A DNA stretch of 64,000 nt from Budorcas taxicolor (lineage: Eukaryota > Chordata > Mammalia > Artiodactyla > Bovidae), in the NCBI RefSeq assembly GCF_023091745.1, contig NC_068910.1, positions 89,718,170 through 89,782,169 on the forward strand. Reading direction: 5' to 3'. The notes beneath the pieces are model-generated. The model was given only the letters and a program-made list of their open reading frames with translations. It made no database searches and was not told the origin of the DNA. Below are positions 12,272 through 23,002 of this stretch, piece by piece. The number at the start of each line of letters is the position of its first letter. Positions within the stretch are counted from its first letter, which is position 1. The position numbers and the translations under genes were made by a program.

Positions 12272-13480
12272 GATAACATCCATTTTCTCTCTAAGCCTTT
12301 CTTGAGCCATGTTCCCTCCACAATATTAAATATCAGAAGTTATCAAAGCACTGCCCAAATAGAAAATAATTGGTTAATTCAATACTGTATCAACAGAGGT
12401 AAATGTTCTCTCTCATCAATATGCCTCTCTCAGCTAGGCAAAATGTATCAAAATGTAATTATTCTTAGCTATAAGTATAATGTATTTTAATGCAATCATG
12501 GGATAGTAGGAAGAATTCTATAGTAATTCAGTAGAAAACTGATGCTTTGTTTTGCTACAAGCAATCAGAAATTGGCAGGCTTTTCTAGGTGGTGAACTTC
12601 ATTGTATTTTTATTAGTAATTTGGTGTTTGTATCTGGCCTTTTCACAAGTTAGTTCACATGCAACATTGATTTGTTGTCATCCTGCTCATTATTCACTAG
12701 GCAAGACAGATAATATGATGCCTCATATTTCACTGACAGTAAGTCAAAGAACAAAAGCTTATCTAGGAAAGGTTGGCCAAAAGACCTTTGGATTGGCGTT
12801 AGAATCATTTGCACAGTCTTTTTATGTTATTGCAAGAAAAAGTTGAATTTCCATCACTCAAGTAAGATACACATCTATGAATGTGAAAGAAACTCTAAAA
12901 ACAGAGCTAAAAATGTTTGGTTTTCATAAACATTCATAGAGTCATCTGTTACTTTCTTGCTCTTCTTCAGAAACCTCAGGAAACCTAAGTATCTGTTATT
13001 CTGGAATGAGTTGAGACATGAATACCTCAGAGGTGATACCCAGTTCTCCCTGTTGTATGATTTACACCGTGTCCCAAATTTCTTTTACCTGTTCTCTCAT
13101 GCTTTTCACCTAGACTTTTCTTGTATTCCCCATCCCCCTCTATTTTCCACTTCTTGCACAAACAACCGAGATGAATCCGTGCTTTTTTCTTAGTTTTGCT
13201 CATGTTTCACAGAGGGACAAAATTTGCTCACTCCTGGCCTATTATTAATAGAATATCTTTGTAGAAAAGACTGGAACAATTGATGATAAATGCTCATTCT
13301 AGTTAAATAGAATAGCAATTAGAATATTTTTTAGTCATTTAGTGCATTATATAATATAATTGTATATTGATAAAAATCACATTTATATGGTTAGGCTCTC
13401 CTTTGCTTGATGGTATTTGAATAATAATAACTGAGTGGAGTAAAACTAAGTGCAACTTTTTCTGTGCTATCTGAACACAT

Positions 13481-13522
13481 TATATGTATATACACGTACA
13501 CACACATACACACACACACATT
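13481..13522. repeat. (CA)n microsatellite, interrupted
   Basis: A tatatacacgtacacacaca stretch runs on to cacacacacaca. Confidence 0.8.
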
Positions 13523-13892
13523 CCTTCTCATATATTCTATATGTATGTTCACTGCATATATGTGTTTCCTTTAAATTATTGGAAGGATGGCTTACTACTT
13601 ATAAATAAGGGAAATTTTAGGAGATGTTTGACTACTTCCATTTGAAAGATTGAATATATAAATGTTGTTTCCTCACAGGTACGACTTACACAGGCAATAG
13701 CCTATGTAAGCAAGGAAAGTCCATGTACTAGTTTATAGAGTGAAATTGTATTATTTTGTAACAAGATTTATGGAATAAATTTAATTATAACTATTAATGA
13801 AATATAACAGGATGAGCATTCCCTACTGAAAATGGCAGTTTTTTAAAAATTAGGTTTCTTATACATGTTTTTGTTTGAATTAATATAACATT

Positions 13893-14768
13893 TCAGTTCA
13901 GTTCAGTCACTCAGTCATGTCTGACTCTTTGCAACCCTGTGGACTGCAGCACACCAGGATTCTCTGTCCATCACAACTCCCGGAGCCTACTCAAAATTAT
14001 GTCCATTGCACTGGTGATGCCATCCAACCATCTCATCCTCTGTCGTCCCCTTCTCCTGCCCCCAATCCCTCCCAGCATCGGTATTTTCCAATGAGTCAGT
14101 TCTTCGCATCAGGTGGCCAAAGTATTGGAGTTTCAGCTTCAGCATCAGTCTTTCCAATGAATATTCAGGACTGATTTCCTTTAGGATAGACTAGTTGGAT
14201 CTCCTTGCAGTCCAAGGGACTCTCAAGAGTCTTCTCCAACACCTCAGTTAGAAAGCATCAATTCTTCAGCACTCAGCTTTCTTTATAGTCCAATTCTCAC
14301 AACTATACATGACTACTGGAAAAGCCATAGCTTTAACTAGATGGACCTTTTTTGGCAAAGTAATGTCTCTGCTTTTTAATATGCTGTCTAGGTTGGTCAT
14401 AGCTTTTATTCCAAGGAGCAGGCGTCTTTTAATTTCATGGCTGCAGTCACCATCTGCAATGATTTGGGAGCCCCGCAAAATAAAGTCTCACTGTTTCTAT
14501 TGTTTTCCCGTCTATTTGCCATGAAGTGATGGGACCAGATGTCATGATCTTAGTTTTCTGAATGTTGAGTTTTAAGGCAGCTTTTCACTCTCATCTTTCA
14601 CTTTCATCAAGAGGCTCTTTAGTTCTTCTTTACTTTCTGCCATAAGTGTGGTGTCATCTGCATATCTGAGGTTATTGATATTTCTCCTGGCAATTTTGTT
14701 TCCAGCTTGTGCTTCATCCAGCCTGGCATTTCTCATGATGTACTCTGCATATAAGTTAAATAAGCAGA
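13893..14768 (-). mobile_element. BovB LINE 3' fragment (antisense, 5'-truncated)
   Basis: Begins with the reverse complement of the BovB 3' end (ttcagttcagtcactcagtc) and extends about 876 bp into the C-terminal reverse transcriptase-domain region. On the - strand a short frame reads IIADGDCSHEIKRRLLLG and LDSILKSRDITLPKK, which matches the BovB copy at 61.0 kb. The fragment ends within the part that encodes the region just upstream of the YADD motif. It has many stops and is a dead fragment. Confidence 0.92.
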
Positions 14769-15149
14769 GTACTGGGATAGAAGGTTGTGAAACTTTTTAA
14801 ACCACAGATTCTCTTCTTTGAATGAAATCTGTGATCTCCAGTATATAAAACATTTTTTTAATGCCATCATTTTAGAGCGATTTATTTTTTTCAGGTCATA
14901 TTGCTACTTATATAATCAAAGAAATGAGAATATGAATATATGAATATATTTTCTAATATACAAAAATTATTATTTGTAACACATTAAAGTGTGCCTGATA
15001 CTAAAATGTAAAAGACATTTCAGAAGAGATATTCCTATCACACTATATAGGGCTTCTGAAACAATGTCTTCAGTTTGCAGCTCATTGAGGTAGAAGATTA
15101 TTTAGGTACGCTCAACAAGAGATGAAAGCTGAAGAGTTAAAATGTCATC

Positions 15150-15510
15150 ACATTCTGTATAAAACCTTTCAGTGACTGTCCATCACCCATAAAGACAAAA
15201 TTCCAAACTCTTTCTCGGGGCTGATGAGGCACTTTGTGATATAACACAACCCGCCTCATCTATAACCAACCTTCTTTATTTGCCAATCCTTACCGGTTAG
15301 AAAACTGAGTTCTTTGAATACTTTATATTTTCCCTTCCTCTGGGCCCACTCAGCTGTTTCTTAGAATATCTCCATTTCTGATGGTCAGCATAGCCCTGCC
15401 CAACCCCCGTACTGGTTTCAACCTCCCTGCTCTATTCCTTTAATACTTGGTATCTTTGGTTATTTGCTTCTTATCAGCCTGCCCCGCTGGATTATATGCT
15501 CTGTAAAAAG
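15150..15510 (+). repeat. L2-like LINE relic
   Basis: ttcagtgactgtccatcacc, aaattccaaactctttctc and the C/T-rich tract ending in ggattatatgctctgta resemble the 3' part of the old L2 LINE. Strongly diverged. Confidence 0.5.
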
Positions 15511-15559
15511 ATCCAGTTACCTGACAGATGATTGTCAAACAAAAGGATGATAAATTCAG

Positions 15560-16300
15560 GAGTTTTACATAGACTTTATTGTTTAGATCTGTTTTAGTTT
15601 AGCAGCAAAACTGAGCAAAAAAATACATAATTTTCCAATTCTCTATGTCCCCATACATTAACAGCCTTTGCCAGTATCAACATCCTCCTACCAAAGGGGT
15701 ACATTTGGTAAACTGATAAAACTATATTGCCACATAATTATCACCCAACAGTCATGGTTTATGTTACAGTTCATTCTTGGTGTTGTACATTCTGTGTGCA
15801 GATGTACAAAGAACAGTTGGATGAAGATATAACAGCATGTATACCATCATTGCAGTATCGTGCAGCATAGATTAACTGTTGTAAAAATCCTTTGTGCCCA
15901 GTCTGTGTTCATCCCTCCCTCCCCTTGACCTCTGGCAACCACTGATCTTTTTATTGTCTTCATAGTTTTGCTTTTTCTAAAATATCATATAGTTGGAATT
16001 ATAAAGTATATAGTCTTTTCAGATTTACTTCTTTCACTTGATAATATGCATTTAATTTTCTTCCATGTCTTACTGTGCATGGCTTAATAGTACATTTCTT
16101 TTTAGCACTGAATAATATTCCACAATCTGGATATGCCATGAGTTATGTATTCATTCACCTCCTGAAAGATATCTTTGTTGCTTCCAGGTTTTCAGCAATT
16201 ATAAATAAAGCATCCATGTATAGTTTCTTGATAAACACATTTTCAAACAGGATAAGTAGAAAGACACTCAAGTAAAGCTATTCAGAAATCATCTGGACAT
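15560..16300 (-). repeat. Old L1 3' UTR relic, antisense
   Basis: gcactgaataatattccaca, ttcattcacctcctgaaag and gatatctttgttgcttccag, followed by aattataaataaagc, resemble the reverse complement of an old mammalian L1 3' region. A 66-codon frame in it is fortuitous. Confidence 0.6.
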
Positions 16301-16384
16301 TTACTAATTACTGGTTTATAAGGGACATCAAGACTAGATATATACATTTGTAATATTCATTCTATTTTTGATTTCTTTAATGTA

Positions 16385-16990
16385 GATAATCTTCGATATG
16401 CTGGATACAGTAGTAGGTGCTAGAAATGCATAGTTGAGAATTACGAAGTTCTTGAGTTAGGATCTCACAGAATAGTGGGGGAAAAGAGACATGAAACAAA
16501 TAATTTCAGTATAATATGGAGATTGCACAGTATAAGTATTATCAAGTTGTAATCAGTTCCTTATGATGGGGACAGAGAAGGCTCAGAGAACGAAAGACAT
16601 TTGAATTGAACCTTGAAGGAGAGGCAGGAGCTCACAGTCAGATGATTTGAGAATAGTTATATACAGACCCAGAGATTTGAAAAAATTATCATGTAGGCTG
16701 GTGTTGGAAAATAATGGGAAATTAAACTAAAATAATAGGCTCATGAGATGGGGAAGTGTCTTTTAATCCCCACAAATGAGCTTGAACTTTTCTTACATTA
16801 GCAATATTACTGAATAATTTAAGCATAGGTGTGATGTGAATGAAGATTTTAGAAATATAATCCAATGCCTATATGGAAGGTAGAATGGAAGGGATGAAGA
16901 TGACACCGTAGGAGCTAGGAAATCTAATGGACTGGTTCACATCAGGAGACTGATTTATGATAATGGGCGTAGAGGTGAAGTGTAGAATAT
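16385..16990 (-). repeat. Possible L2-like relic, antisense
   Basis: The segments ggtgctagaaatgcatagtt and tttgaattgaaccttgaagg with ggcaggagctcaca look like an antisense L2 3' region. Low certainty. Confidence 0.35.
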
Positions 16991-17901
16991 AGACTTGGGA
17001 GATATTTTAGAGTTTGACTTTATAGAATATTATCTTTATTAGATATCAGTATAAAATAAAATTTCTTATTTTACCTTTAAGTGTTCTTTTTAAAGTACAT
17101 TGAGATCTATCTGATTTATGAAAATAGTAGCACTATGGGTAAGGTGTAAACAGAAATGCTACTGATTTTGTGTCACAGTTGAGACATTTTGGGTTGATTT
17201 TCCATATTCCCCAGCCAGAATCCCTAAAACACAGTGTATTTAAAAATTGTTATTTTTCTTTTTAATATATATTTTATGGGATTAGGTTTTCAACTTCTGT
17301 TTTATAGATTTTAGATGTTGAGATACATGACATCAGTTTCTAATGAAAAGATTAAGAAAATTAGGATAGTCGAAAAGTTATTGAGTGTATTTTTAGCACA
17401 AACTCTTAATGACTGACATGTCACATGGAATGGAAGGTTGGCATAGACCTAGACTAAGAGTAAATAAAATTATCAAACTTCTTAGATAAATATTGACATA
17501 TTCTTTTGGTGCACAAAGATGAACAAGAGAAGAAAGTAGTTAAATCTCCAAGCACCAAGTTCATTAATTGCCCGTAATTAGCAATTTAGTTTTTTTTTTT
17601 TTTTATGTGAATACCTTTGTTGGGAAATTATTGCCTTTTGTAACTGTGGGGTAACAATTAGCTAATAAGACCTTTTAAGAATAAATTGAGATTTTGAGAT
17701 AACAGATGTACTTATTAGAAATTAAGATAATGTCTAATGATTTCCTATAGGTGATTTACTGTCATAGTGCCCACAACCAGAAATCAGGCAGAAGTAAACT
17801 GAGAGAGCATCTTAGATGTCCCTGTGGATGCCATTCAGTGCCGGTGGCCTGTGTGTGTATGCCTATGTGTAATGCGTTCTCCTTTTTTCATTTAATTTCA
17901 G

Positions 17902-18162
17902 CTACGACAGTGATAGCTGGTGCCCACCATTACCAGTTCAAACTTATTTACACCAGGGTATGGAGGATGAACTGGAAGAAGATGATGACCGTGTCCCAAC
18001 ACCTCCTGTCCGAGGCGTGGCTTCTTCTCCTGCCATTTCCTTTGGCCAGCAGTCCACGGCAACTCTGACTCCCTCCCCACGGGAAGAGATGCAGCCCATG
18101 CTGCAAGCTCACCTGGATGAGTTGACAAGGGCCTATCAATTTGATATGGCAAAGCAAACATG
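17902..18162 (+). CDS. ROBO2: ROBO2 coding exon 3 (acidic and Thr-Pro segment)
   Basis: 261 nt. The first base completes Gly, then the product reads YDSDSWCPPLPVQTYLHQG, MEDELEEDDDRVPTPP and ATLTPSPREEMQPM, ending at LDELTRAYQFDMAKQTW, whose Trp codon is split. Recognised as the ROBO2 tail. It carries a second PPLP proline motif and a highly acidic patch. The acceptor AG at 17900-17901 is preceded by a long TTTTTTCATTTAATTTC tract, and the donor GTAATT is at 18163. Several open frames on both strands here are shadows of this exon. Confidence 0.94.
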
Positions 18163-18310
18163 GTAATTGTCCTTATTAGTTCAGGGGACCCATGCTTTCA
18201 ACACACAGATAGGGGAGAAACGTTCTTGAACATTAAATTCACTAGAGAGTCTCAGTGAACTCTGCCGCTGGAGTTAGAAATGCTTTGGTACAACTCCGTA
18301 ATCATCTCGA

Positions 18311-18420
18311 TAAGGAAATTGACTGAATAAAAGTTAAATAATTTGACCAAAGTCTCACAACTGATTAGAGTGAACTGGAGCAAGAATTCAAGATCTGCTG
18401 AATTTCAGGCTCAAGTGCTT
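18311..18420 (-). repeat. MIR-like relic, antisense
   Basis: taaggaaattgactgaataa, then aatttgaccaaagtctcaca and gcaagaattcaagatc follow the order of the antisense MIR 3' half. Diverged. Confidence 0.5.
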
Positions 18421-18712
18421 TTGGCTACGCCAGAATCTTTTCTAATGTACAGTTAGCTTCAATTAGCTGCTTCTTGAACTCACTTCCAGCATCATAATGA
18501 AGGTCTCTTTTTAGAATCTTCAAAGTGCCTATGATTAGTTCTGTCTGTGGTTGTGAATATGTAAATGTAAGCTTCTGCAAATCACATATGGTCAGTGTCA
18601 GTTATTAAAAGACCTTTTCTGGGTTGAATTAAATGAGACAGAAAAAAGCAACAACATTAGTACAGTACATGCATCCCTAGAAAGCCCTTAGAATACACTG
18701 TGTGAGTATATC

Positions 18713-18925
18713 TGTTCAGTTACTCAGTCATGTCCGATTCTTTGAGACCCATGGACTGTAGCCCACCAGCTCTTCTGTCCATGGAATTTTCCAGGCAAGA
18801 ATACTGGAGTGAGTTGCCTTTTCCTACTCCAGAAGATCTTCCCAACCTAGAGATGGAACCTGTGTCTCCTCTGTCTCCTGCCTTGGCAGGCAGATTCTTT
18901 ATCACTTGCTCCACCTAGGAAGCCC
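18713..18925 (-). mobile_element. Bov-tA SINE (antisense)
   Basis: Reverse complement: cagttactcagtcatgtccg to ggcaggcagattctttatca. Head and body are both present. It produces paired spurious frames on both strands. Confidence 0.92.
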
Positions 18926-19597
18926 TTGGAGTAATTAATACCTTACAGATACAAATTCCTTGTTTTCCTAATAGATTTGTAAACTTTCATAAGATATAGA
19001 TGAGTGTCTACTTATGTATCCTATGAAAATACAAGAATAGTGGATCAACTCTCACAATTCTGTACAATTATTTTTTTCTTACTCTCCCTTTTCCCAAATA
19101 GTAAAATATGAGTTTGACTCTTGAAAATGAAATCTCAGTGACATCTGATTATCTCAGTGACATACTTCTGATTATGCACACACTCGTTGATTTATGTCCT
19201 GTGTTTGCAGTTAAATTTTCACAAAATACCATTAGCTTCTTTTTTGATAGTTTTAGTTACTGAGGTAAGCTGATAATGAGATAAATCTTATTCTCAGGGT
19301 TAACTATTTATTTCTAAATATATAACTAAATATACAAAGAGATACTAAAACCCAGAATATCACTTAAAGCTTATTACAAACATAGATTCTTAGAACCAGA
19401 GGTTCTTGAATGTTTTCTCAATCATCAGATGTTTTTTCAAAGGTCAAAGATAATTTACTCTTAGAAAGTATTATTTTACATCAGCCTGCTTTATAAAACA
19501 CTATTAAAGCTGAAGCCAGCTGCTTTAAGAGCCAAAGAATTTCCTTCAGGTTAATTAAATGAAACCCTGAAGCTTAATCATTTAAAGCACAGATTCT

Positions 19598-19690
19598 AGC
19601 TCAGGGATTGTCAACTCTGCCTGCATTTTGGAATCATCTTGAAAACCTGGATGTATAGCCCCCACCCCACATTCTGATTGCTTGGTCTGG
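19598..19690. repeat. hAT-Charlie-type DNA transposon relic (MER5A-like)
   Basis: agggattgtcaactctgcc, then tggaatcatcttgaaaacc and ccacattctgattgcttggt resemble a MER5A-like non-autonomous element. Confidence 0.5.
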
Positions 19691-19740
19691 CATCTGACTA
19701 GTGTCAGCCAAGGTTGGATCACTGCTACTCCTTACTTGCT

Positions 19741-19812
19741 TCGTGACAACAGGCAACTTGCTTAACACTTCTGTGCTTCAGGCCTCCGTTTGTAAATGAC
19801 AATGATAATTCA
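19741..19812 (+). repeat. MIR-like relic
   Basis: gacaacaggcaacttgctta followed by cttctgtgcttcaggcctcc resembles the MIR core. Short. Confidence 0.45.
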
Positions 19813-19829
19813 TAGTAACTGACTCATCC

Positions 19830-20469
19830 ACAGACTGAGAGAGCGGTCCCTCCAAGACCACCCTCACTTCTCACATTATGTACAAGTTGGGAGAGTCCCC
19901 AGGATTACCCCCAGGTTTAAGATTTCACTAGCAGGAGCCACAGAACTCACTGAAAACTGTAATTTTCAATGTTATAGTTTATTATAATGAAAAGATATAA
20001 ATTAAAATCAGCCAAGAGAAGAAATGCATTGGAAAAAGCTAGGAAATTCCAAAGTCCGGTTGGTCCTTTTGGTCCTTTCCCAGTTTACTCGTGGAAAGCA
20101 TAGTGTCCCAGCAACACCGAGTGACAATATGGGTGGAGTATTGTCAACCAGGGAAGTTCACATGAGCCGTGAGTTTCAGAGTCTTTATTGGGGGGTCTGT
20201 CTCCCAGATGTGGTTGACTGTCTGCATGGCTGACCCAATTTCTGACCCTTCCTGAAGGTAGGGCTGATATTGTATGACTCCAGGCCCCCATCATAGGTCA
20301 TATTGTTAGACTTTCTGGAAGAGGCTCCAGCCTCCAGGTAAACAAGCCATTTTACAGACGGGACGTTCTAGAGCTTAGAGATTACCTCTTAGGAGTTCAG
20401 GGGAGATGTTTCAGTTCTCTTTGGGCAAGGTCAAATTCTTTATTTCACATCTTAGTTTTTGGAAGAAGT
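19830..20469 (-). repeat. Possible LTR relic, antisense
   Basis: A stretch of moderate GC with a tttattataatgaaaagata segment, as seen in reversed LTR poly(A) regions, and a region without coding signal up to the BOV-A2 at 20479. The family is not identified, and this could be another old repeat. Confidence 0.35.
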
Positions 20470-20478
20470 AGTGAGTTT

Positions 20479-20756
20479 ATCAGAGAAGGCAATGGCACCT
20501 CACCCCAGTACTCTTGCCTGGAAAATCCCATGGATGGAGGAGCCTGGTGGGCTGCAGTCCATGGGGTTGCTAAGAGTCAGACACAACTGAGAGACTTCAC
20601 TTTCACTTTTCACTTTCATGCATTGGAGAAGGAAATGGCAACCCACTCCAGTGTTCTTGCCTGGAGAATCCCAGGGACGGGGGAGCCTGGTGGGCTGCCG
20701 TCTATGGGGTCGCATAGAGTCGGACACGACTGAAGTGACTTAGCAGCAGCAGCAGC
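20479..20756 (+). mobile_element. BOV-A2 SINE (dimeric Bov-A) with target duplication
   Basis: Two tandem Bov-A monomers, each beginning with gagaaggaaatggcaaccca or a variant and ending with gagtcggacacgactgaag or a variant, joined by a cactttcacttttcactttc linker and finished by (AGC)n. A 9-bp repeat agtgagttt at 20470-20478 and 20757-20765 flanks it. There is no tRNA-like head, as expected for BOV-A2. Confidence 0.95.
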
Positions 20757-21253
20757 AGTGAGTTTGTACCTGTATAGTACTTAGTATCTAGCCGCTCCAT
20801 AGCTGTAACTGTTCAGAGGGCGTGGGTTTTCACCTGCGTGAGTTGTTCACTGCTCAGCTGTCTCAGATGTCTTTCCACTCTTAGTGAGTGCTCCATAGTC
20901 ACTTGCTATGGAGTGAACAGTTCATCTCCACCTGTCCCAGCTACCCTCAGAGCTGACTCTGCTTCTCTCTCTGAGTGTGCTTCCATTCAGCCTAACCATG
21001 CCGCCAAATGTCACACTGACTCTCCATATAGGAGGTCCAAGGATCTCATGGACAGAAGGTTCCATGTGCTCACGCAGCCGCTTACTCTACTGAAATGGCA
21101 GTGCCACCATCTGGGCTGCACAGGGATATCACAGGAGGAATATTTTCAAATAATTCTGGGCTTCCCCTCCAAGGATTCTGTTCAAATTGACCCATGAAGT
21201 GCACAACGCACTTATAAATATTACATATCCTTAATTGCAGTGGTCCTGAATGC

Positions 21254-21380
21254 TTTTTTTTTGCTGCGCCCAGTGGCTTGTGGGATCTTAGCTCCCTGAC
21301 CAGGGGTTGAACTCGGGCCCTCAGCAGTGAAAATGCTGAGTCCAAACTGCTGGAACAGCAAGGACTTGCCACTGGTGGTC
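21254..21380 (-). mobile_element. CHR-type tRNA-derived SINE, antisense
   Basis: Poly-T start, then gctgcgcccagtggcttgtg, gggatcttagctccctgacc and aggggttgaactcgggccc. This is the reverse complement of an artiodactyl SINE with tRNA-like promoter. Confidence 0.8.
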
Positions 21381-21747
21381 TTTTAAGCAATTTGTATCAA
21401 AGCCAAAAAAAAAACAAAGTTGTCTAAACATACGCCATATTCCCTTTTTAATGACAGTAAGGAGTAACAGGCTTGCTTTCCTTCAGCATTTTATGGTTTA
21501 GAAAAAAAACTCCTAAGTAGTCACAAAACAAGCCAACTGGACTCTAGGGTCCAGCTGTGTATTTTGCTAGTCATGTCAGTTGAAACTGAAGTCACTTAAA
21601 TTTGAACTTCACTTTTCTAAATTCTGAAGGAGAGGCGGTAATACAAATTCTGTCTACTTCTCAAAGTTAGGATTAGAGTTACCTACTCGTTGCAACTGGT
21701 TTGTTTGGCACACCTGATGTTCTAAATGCACAGTGCTAAGGTGCCTT

Positions 21748-21890
21748 GGATGGCCTCACCGGCTCGATGCACATGAGTTTGGGTGAACTCTGGGAGTTGG
21801 TGATGGACAGGGAGGCCTGGTGTGCTGCGATTCATAGGGTTCCAAAGAGTCAGACACAGCTGAGCAACTGAACTGAACAGAACTGAACTG
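21748..21890 (+). mobile_element. Very short BovB 3' end with 10-bp target duplication
   Basis: 143 bp corresponding to the last part of BovB (gtgaactctgggagttggtg to gagcaactgaactgaacaga). The perfect direct repeat aaggtgcctt at 21738-21747 and 21891-21900 shows an independent, strongly 5'-truncated insertion and not a fragment left by deletion. Confidence 0.93.
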
Positions 21891-21940
21891 AAGGTGCCTT
21901 TGAGGGGCCTTCTGCTTTTGAGGTATTTGAGACTTTGATG

Positions 21941-22172
21941 GGGCTTCCCAGGTGGCACTAGTGGTGAAGAACCTGCCTGCCAGTGCAGGAGGCATAAAAG
22001 GTGCGGGTTCAATCCCTGGGTGGGAAGATCCCCTAGGGGAGGGCATGACAACACACTCTAGTATTCTTGCCTGGAGAATCCCATGAACAGAGGAGCTTGG
22101 CCAGCTACAGTCCACAGGGATGCAGAGAGTCCTCCGGACTAAGAGACTTAACAGACTTCACTGCAGCAGCAG
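21941..22172 (+). mobile_element. Bov-tA SINE (sense)
   Basis: Head gggcttcccaggtggcacta and ggttcaatccctgggtggg, Bov-A body, and a terminal gcagcagcag. Confidence 0.93.
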
Positions 22173-22796
22173 GGTACAACAGATGCAAAAATAAGCGGCC
22201 AGGATGCAAAGTCGCCACTCCTCCCCTACACTAGATTAAAGTGGAAACAACTGCCAGCCTGATTCCTGGAAGATCGTGCAGGAAGAAAGCCTGGTAGAGC
22301 AGGGAATGGGCTGGTTGGAAGGAGAGGGTGTTTGCATTAGGTTTTCATGTGATGTCTTTTCTTCATAAGGGTCAGCAGGTGACATGGGTTACACAGCCTT
22401 GGTAGAACTTCTACAGGAAACCGGGAACATAATCATGTTCTTTTTGGAAAAAAAAAAAAAATTAGATTTAAATAGATATTTGTGACGAATGTTCCTGTTC
22501 TCCTTTGTGTGGTTTATTTGAACAAAAAATGCTGGGACTATGCTTTTTCTCTGTGTATCATCCCATAAATACCCATAGAAAAATGTGCTGATCTATATTG
22601 TTGTTATAGTTTTGGCAAGTCATATACGCATAGCCCATTGTCTCTGCTGAAATGTAAAAACAGCACAGTAAGCTCCAAAATTAGTTAAAGGAAAGAGAGA
22701 AGATGAAATGAGTTACCATCGCATGCTGTTTAATCCTAATTACAATTTTGTGGAATGCTAATCCATTCTTTTTTTTCCTTCCCATTTGAATCCCAG

Positions 22797-23002
22797 GCAT
22801 GTTCAAAGCAATAATCAACCTCCGCAGCCCCCAGTTCCACCATTAGGTTACATGTCTGGAGCCTTGATTTCCGATTTAGAAACAGATGTTCCAGACGATG
22901 ATGCTGATGATGAAGAGGAAGCTTTAGAAATCCCCAGACCCCTGCGAGCGCTAGAGCAGACACCTGGATCCAGTACGGACAATCTGGAGAGCTCTGTGAC
23001 AG
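22797..23002 (+). CDS. ROBO2: ROBO2 coding exon 4 (PPVPP and acidic DDDADDEEEALE)
   Basis: 206 nt. The first base completes Trp and the product reads HVQSNNQPPQPPVPPLGYMS, then LISDLETDVPDDDADDEEEA and LEIPRPLRALEQTPGSSTDN, ending SSVTG with the Gly split. It carries the proline cluster and the acidic run of the ROBO2 tail. The acceptor AG at 22795-22796 follows a TTTTTTTTCCTTCCC tract, and the donor GTAACA is at 23003. It is the last exon before three phase-1 symmetric exons, so its end phase decides whether they can be skipped. Confidence 0.94.

Larger units (their letters stand above)
8106..17901 (+). other. ROBO2: ROBO2 intron 2
   Basis: About 9.8 kb. It contains two Bov-tA SINEs (9213 antisense, 11037 sense), an L1 3' end (about 10340-10700), an older antisense tRNA-type SINE (about 11950-12271), an antisense BovB 3' fragment (13893-14768), L2 and L1 relics (15.15-16.9 kb), a CA microsatellite near 13490-13520 and a T-run near 17590. 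No additional gene is supported. Confidence 0.8.
18163..22796 (+). other. ROBO2: ROBO2 intron 3
   Basis: About 4.6 kb, repeat-dense: MIR-like relics (18.3, 19.75 kb), Bov-tA antisense (18.7), a hAT relic (19.6), a possible LTR relic (19.83-20.47), BOV-A2 (20.5), a CHR-type SINE antisense (21.25), a short BovB end (21.75) and Bov-tA (21.94). No gene other than ROBO2. Confidence 0.8.

Noticed and set aside
13917..14524. Possible gene on either strand at 13.9-14.5 kb
   Set aside because: This is an antisense BovB fragment with stops.
17898..18161. Antisense frames of 69-87 codons
   Set aside because: Shadows of exon 3, without their own start or splice context.
18720..18918. Pair of frames on both strands
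   Set aside because: SINE-derived.
20500..20733. Frames with MDGGAWWAAVHGVAKSQTQL
   Set aside because: Translation of BOV-A2, a well-known artefact in ruminant ORF lists.
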